Source of the DNA: Lentisphaerota bacterium | GTDB taxonomy: Bacteria; Verrucomicrobiota; Lentisphaeria; Oligosphaerales; JABHEG01 | Length of the DNA stretch: 45,130 nt | Direction: 5' to 3' | Assembly: GCA_018676675.1 (NCBI GenBank) | Contig: JABHEG010000031.1 | Span: 1-45,130 of the forward strand | Shown here: piece by piece, positions 41,374 through 45,130 of the stretch | How positions within the stretch are numbered: position 1 is the stretch's first letter | How the letters are laid out: every line of letters begins with the position of its first letter | The notes under the pieces: generated by a model | Database searches by the model: none | Seen by the model: the letters and a program-made list of their open reading frames with translations, nothing else | What the model was told of the DNA's origin: nothing | Made by a program: the position numbers and the translations under genes

Positions 41374-42669
41374 ATGCCGATCATCAGAACATCTCGCCGT
41401 ATCAGAACGCAGAAGACGCCATTTCGCTTTGCGGAGTACCGTCCGGGCAAGACCTTGGGGCCCGTCACGTGCGTGACGCCGGACGACGCGTCCTATATCC
41501 ACACCTTCTACGACATCTGCCCGTGGAGTCCCTCTCAGCGTTACCTGCTCGTATCCCGGCTGCCTTTCCAGGATCGCGAACCGGTGTTTGGGGACACGGC
41601 TGACGTCTGCCTCGTCGATCTCCATGAACGGACGATCGAGACGCTGTACACGACGACGTGTTGGGGCCTCCAGCTTGGGACGCAAGCGCAATGGGGAAAC
41701 TCCGACCGGTACGTGTTCACCAATGATTTTGTGGATGGATCAGGGCGGGGTATTCGCATCGATTTGGAGTCAGACGAAATCACGGTTTACAGCGGCCCGC
41801 TCGGTCACATATCACCGGATGGCAGCACGATGGTTGGTTTCACCCTCAACTACATGAATGCGACGCAATCGGGATACGGCATGCCAGATCATCCAGATTT
41901 GCCGTCGACACTGCCGGCGGGAGCCGCCGACGATGAGGGGATCTGGGAGACGGACTTGGGGAGCGGGGGGACACGCCTTCTCTTTCCACTCGCCCGGGGC
42001 GCGGAGGTCATTCCGAACCCGGAACGCTTCGCTGGTGGCACCTACTACTACTTCATGGTGAAGTACAATCCACAAGGAACCAGAATTCTCGAGATTCTGC
42101 GCTGCACCAAGCCTGATGCCGCAGGCAACCGACATTCTCAGGCATTGACACACGCTGCCGATGGGACGGATGCGGCACTGACAGTCGGCTACGATCTCGA
42201 ACAAGCGTCCTGGAAACGCCCGGACTGGGCCCCCGGTGGGCACCACATCTCGTGGACAGCGGATGGGGAACACTTGACCATGAATTTGCTCCCGGATGGT
42301 AAGAACTTGCGTTTCTGTCGGTTCAGGTATGACGGGAGTGAGCTTGAGGTCTTGTGTCCTGATATTCTGGGCAGCGGGCACCCGCGCCTGCATCCGGCGG
42401 GCAGGTTCCTCTCAAGCGATGCCTACACGGGAGAGCCTGTCGTGGGCGACCAGGTCGAGGTCCCAATACGCCTGATCGACTTGTTTGCCAGCGAGGAGCA
42501 CGAAGTCTGTCGTATCTACACATTTGGTGACCGTCCGTCCCAAAGGGCCAGTGTTTTGCGGTGTGATCCCCACCCCGCTTGGAGTCGGGATGGGAACCAG
42601 CTCTGCTTCAACGGGGCCCCAAACGGCAAGCGACAGGTTCTGATCGCAGATCTCAGCGGCGTCGTCTGA
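41374..42669 (+). CDS. TolB / oligogalacturonate-lyase-like beta-propeller protein
   Basis: The protein is 431 residues without a leader. Repeating blades (YDICPWSPSQRYLLVSRLP, VYSGPLGHISPDGSTMVGFT, HISWTADGEHLTM, HPAWSRDGNQLCFNG) mark a seven-bladed WD40/TolB-like propeller. The wider family includes oligogalacturonate lyase (PL22), but a matching metal-binding His/Gln set is not certain, so I leave the activity open. GGAGGAAAC just before the ATG at 41374 decides the start over an earlier ATG at 41356. It lies 21 nt after GH29 in the same operon and is likely a cytoplasmic partner in oligosaccharide breakdown. Confidence 0.7.
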   Translation: MPIIRTSRRIRTQKTPFRFAEYRPGKTLGPVTCVTPDDASYIHTFYDICPWSPSQRYLLVSRLPFQDREPVFGDTADVCLVDLHERTIETLYTTTCWGLQLGTQAQWGNSDRYVFTNDFVDGSGRGIRIDLESDEITVYSGPLGHISPDGSTMVGFTLNYMNATQSGYGMPDHPDLPSTLPAGAADDEGIWETDLGSGGTRLLFPLARGAEVIPNPERFAGGTYYYFMVKYNPQGTRILEILRCTKPDAAGNRHSQALTHAADGTDAALTVGYDLEQASWKRPDWAPGGHHISWTADGEHLTMNLLPDGKNLRFCRFRYDGSELEVLCPDILGSGHPRLHPAGRFLSSDAYTGEPVVGDQVEVPIRLIDLFASEEHEVCRIYTFGDRPSQRASVLRCDPHPAWSRDGNQLCFNGAPNGKRQVLIADLSGVV

Positions 42670-42725
42670 GGGCAGGGGGAATCGGCAGAGCCATGGGGCG
42701 GACCAGTCTCCTCCCGAGAGGAACG

Positions 42726-43619
42726 ATGCGGCACCTGATCCGTAGTTCATTGACCTTGTTGACTGTTGTCTGTGTCTGTAACGGCGAGGAGGAGAAGATG
42801 CGACACCCATCGCAAGACGCTGCCTGGGAACTGACGTTCGAGGAGAATTTCGAGGACAGCAAGCTGGATGAAGCCAAGTGGTTTCCGGGATACCGGCTGG
42901 GACGGGTTGAGTACTACAAGCGGATCGGCTACCCCAATGCGCATACGCGGGGTTGGCAACCGAACCCACCTCTGGCGCACTATGTCATCAGCGACGGGGT
43001 GCTGAATCTGCGCGTAGACAAGGACGTGCCCAAACGCGACAGCCCCACAACCATGACGGTTTCCGCTTTGACCTCAGCAATTTACCGATATGACGAAACG
43101 ACGGGTGAGTTCAAGGACGACGTGAAGTTCTCACAGAAGTACGGCTGGTGGGAGATGCGGTGCCGGATGCCTGTCTGCGGAAGCGGCGCATATACGGCGT
43201 TCTGGCTGCACTCTGTCGGTGCGCGGAATCAGGAATTCTCCCCGGAAGGCGTGCGTCAGGGAAATCCGGCGGGAAGATCGCCAGCCCTTGAGATTGATAT
43301 CTTTGAGTGGCTTGGCAAGAGCCCTCGGAAGAACCTGTTCAATGTGCACTTCACAAAGAACGGGAGCAAAGTCCTTGACTGTCCGCCTGATCTGACCGAA
43401 GAGTTCCATGCCTGGGCCATCAACTGGGAAGAGGGGAAGATCACCTGGTACCTGGATGGCAAACCCGTTCATGTGTACGAGGGACCGACCCCGGAACACG
43501 AGATGTATCTGCTGATGGCCATGTTCCAGATTGGCGGCTGGGTTGGCGAAATCAGCGAGAACTTGCCCTATCCGCTGGACTTTGAGATCGACTACGTGAA
43601 AGTCTGGGCAAAGAGATAG
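42726..43619 (+). CDS. Secreted GH16 endo-glycoside hydrolase
   Basis: The protein is 297 residues. A leader (RHLIRSSLTLLTVVCVCNG) is followed by a single GH16 beta-jelly-roll with the active-site motif EIDIFEWLG (E-x-D-x-x-E, nucleophile Glu about 189, Asp 191, acid/base Glu about 194). The flanking GWWEMRCRMP and DGKPVHVYEG segments are typical. Subfamily cannot be fixed: laminarinase, agarase, porphyranase and carrageenase types share these motifs. The lack of extra modules suggests a compact endo-enzyme cutting outside the cytoplasm. I chose the ATG at 42726 because GAGAGGA lies just before it and the leader begins there. It is the fourth gene of the operon. Confidence 0.88.
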   Translation: MRHLIRSSLTLLTVVCVCNGEEEKMRHPSQDAAWELTFEENFEDSKLDEAKWFPGYRLGRVEYYKRIGYPNAHTRGWQPNPPLAHYVISDGVLNLRVDKDVPKRDSPTTMTVSALTSAIYRYDETTGEFKDDVKFSQKYGWWEMRCRMPVCGSGAYTAFWLHSVGARNQEFSPEGVRQGNPAGRSPALEIDIFEWLGKSPRKNLFNVHFTKNGSKVLDCPPDLTEEFHAWAINWEEGKITWYLDGKPVHVYEGPTPEHEMYLLMAMFQIGGWVGEISENLPYPLDFEIDYVKVWAKR

Positions 43620-43768
43620 CGATCAGAGACTCCCTGTTGAAAGACCGGGAAGTGGTCAACGAGAACGGCGACGAGAACGGATGACGAGTAGAGGCCGCCC
43701 TCTCGTCCACCGCTATCGTCGCCGCTACCGTCCACCGGGATGAAGGAAGAAGGTAAAAGGAAACCACC

Positions 43769-44971
43769 ATGAACGAGTCTGATATTCGGGTCTCCAAACC
43801 CGATTACATCGTGTTCGTCCCGAAGAACAGGCCGGACGAGCGCGGTGACAGCTACAACGACCACTTCCAGGTCTTCGACAAGCCGGACGGACGCCTGTTC
43901 GCCGCGTGGACCCAGGCCTCGCGCGAGGGCGACCAGGATCAGCACATCGCTTTTTCCAGAAGTACCGACAAGGGAGCGACGTGGAGCACTCCCACTGTCC
44001 TCGCCGGGTCGGAATGCGGGTTGCGGCCCCGCCCGATCGCTTCCTGGCAGCAACCGATGGTCAGCTCGTCGGGGCGGATCTATGTGCTCTACAATCAGCA
44101 GATCGAGGGCAAGCACGGGCTGCACCATCAGCATTGCGGCCTCATGTTCGGCCGATGCTCGGATGACGACGGCGAGACTTGGTCCGAGCCGGAGAACATC
44201 CCCATGCCCCGCATGCAGTACGACCATCCGGATCCGAGCATGCCCCCGGACTGGTGCAACTGGCAGCGACCGCTGCGTCTGGGCAAGAGCGGCAAATATC
44301 TGGTCGCGATGACCCGCCACGCCGCAATCGAGGGCCGTCGCCGAAACGCGACGCAGTTCCTGCAGTTCGAGAACATCGACGACGATCCCGCCGTCAGGGA
44401 CATCGACATCAGTTGGTTCTCCTGCAACGAGAAGGTCCTGGCCGTTGACTCCAAGTTCTGCAACATCTGCGAGGAAGCATCACTGGTGAAGCTCCCGGAT
44501 GGACGCCTGTTCACCCTGATGCGCACCGGCGCCGGGTACCCGTACTGGTCCGTCAGTTCCGACGACGGGCAGAACTGGACCGCGCCGAAAGCGCTATTGG
44601 ACCGGGACGGCGGAACGCCGTACCTCCACCCTGTGTCGCCGTGCCCCATGTACGACTGGAAGGGCACGGAAGCGGGAAGCGGCTATTACTTCGCCATGGT
44701 CCACAACACGTTTGACTTCAGTGCGGACACCGCCTGGCAGAACCGTGGGCCGTTGCACCTCATTGCGGGAACATTCCAGTCTGCCGCGGACCAACCCATT
44801 TGGTTCGCGCCGCCCAAGCTGTTTATCGACCGACCGAAAGGCAATTCCTTCTACACCAGCAGCACGCAGGTCAACGGCAAGTGCGTGCTGTGGTACAACG
44901 ACAAGAAGTACTACCTCCTCGGCAAGGTGATCGACGACAGCTGGTTCGAGGGCATTCTGCCCATTACGTGA
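43769..44971 (+). CDS. Asp-box beta-propeller, sialidase-like (BNR repeat) protein
   Basis: The protein is 400 residues without a leader. Asp boxes are [19 protein letters not shown] and SSDDGQNW, in a six-bladed sialidase-type propeller. Other conserved segments are PDGRLFAAWTQASREGDQDQ and NICEEASLVKLPDGRLFTLM. It is a third, distinct member of the fold in this window and is not a close copy of those at 13736 or 22954. Activity is unassigned. AAAGGAAACCACC precedes the ATG. It follows GH16 after 149 nt and is probably in the same transcript. Confidence 0.85.
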   Translation: MNESDIRVSKPDYIVFVPKNRPDERGDSYNDHFQVFDKPDGRLFAAWTQASREGDQDQHIAFSRSTDKGATWSTPTVLAGSECGLRPRPIASWQQPMVSSSGRIYVLYNQQIEGKHGLHHQHCGLMFGRCSDDDGETWSEPENIPMPRMQYDHPDPSMPPDWCNWQRPLRLGKSGKYLVAMTRHAAIEGRRRNATQFLQFENIDDDPAVRDIDISWFSCNEKVLAVDSKFCNICEEASLVKLPDGRLFTLMRTGAGYPYWSVSSDDGQNWTAPKALLDRDGGTPYLHPVSPCPMYDWKGTEAGSGYYFAMVHNTFDFSADTAWQNRGPLHLIAGTFQSAADQPIWFAPPKLFIDRPKGNSFYTSSTQVNGKCVLWYNDKKYYLLGKVIDDSWFEGILPIT

Positions 44972-45021
44972 CCGGGAGGAGAGAGAGACGCACAACCGTG
45001 CTACTCATGAGGAGAGCTTAC

Positions 45022-45130
45022 ATGATGATTCGTTTGGTGTTGCCATCCCTGTGTTTGTTCGCTTGTGTGACTCATGCCCGGATCGAACGGGTGTGGTTAA
45101 GCTGTCGTCGCGGAGAACCGACGCACGTTA
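45022..45130 (+). CDS. N-terminus of a secreted protein, cut by right edge
   Basis: The visible 36 residues begin MMIRLVLPSLCLFACVTHAR, a signal peptide, then IERVWLSCRRGEPTHV. GAGGAGAG about 6 nt before the ATG supports the start. The mature opening resembles the N-terminal domain of some purple-acid-phosphatase-like metallophosphoesterases, but this is too short to name. It follows the Asp-box gene by 50 nt in the same direction. Confidence 0.55.
   Translation, partial: MMIRLVLPSLCLFACVTHARIERVWLSCRRGEPTHV

Overview
The window is about 60% GC (estimated by eye). It reads as part of a genome from the PVC group: Kiritimatiellota, Lentisphaerota or Planctomycetota. This is inferred from gene content, not from a marker gene. 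The content is many polysaccharide-degrading enzymes, Cys-type sulfatases, Asp-box propellers, a beta-helix/LamG protein, an FAD_oxidored-type oxidoreductase, a SUMF1-domain protein and a dipeptidyl-peptidase-IV relic carrying a VHL-like segment. Most starts have clear GGAG/AGGA ribosome binding sites. There is no SusC/SusD pair, sugar transporter or one-component regulator in the window.

Layout. (1) 1-3115, minus: a DNA polymerase III beta-clamp (DnaN) homologue cut by the left edge, and upstream of it a tyrosine recombinase. This looks like the end of an integrated element. (2) 3404-8275, minus: a two-gene operon for a secreted beta-propeller protein and a secreted GH-D/GH36-like glycosidase. 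(3) 8476-15902: two sulfatases without signal peptides, an (alpha/alpha)-barrel enzyme, an EF-hand relic, an Asp-box sialidase-like protein and an SGNH/GDSL esterase. (4) 15979-16312: an 84-bp tandem repeat array. (5) 16340-30326: a GH106 alpha-L-rhamnosidase, a very large secreted lyase-like protein, a second Asp-box protein, a beta-helix/LamG protein and a toroid lyase-like protein, separated by repeat-rich intergenic DNA. (6) 30674-32966: a small Ala/Lys-rich lipoprotein with a strong terminator, and a GH50-type (beta-agarase-like) enzyme. (7) 33129-38327: a SUMF1-domain protein followed by a run of decaying genes: a deleted and frameshifted S9 peptidase, an unidentified three-frame relic, and a hybrid sensor histidine kinase split by a frameshift. 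(8) 38711 to the right edge: a plus-strand operon starting from a good sigma-70-type promoter. It holds an FAD-dependent oxidoreductase, a GH29 alpha-L-fucosidase, a TolB/oligogalacturonate-lyase-like propeller, a GH16 enzyme, a third Asp-box protein and the start of another secreted protein.

Taken together (inference), the clusters suit stepwise breakdown of sulfated heteropolysaccharides containing fucose, rhamnose and galactose or anhydrogalactose, as in algal or plant material. Secreted GH16, GH50, lyase-like and beta-helix proteins would cut outside the cytoplasm. Leaderless GH29, GH106, sulfatases and Asp-box proteins would act on imported oligosaccharides. The most unusual parts are the clamp-plus-integrase module at the left end, the dispersed hairpin repeat families, and the gene graveyard at 33-38 kb.
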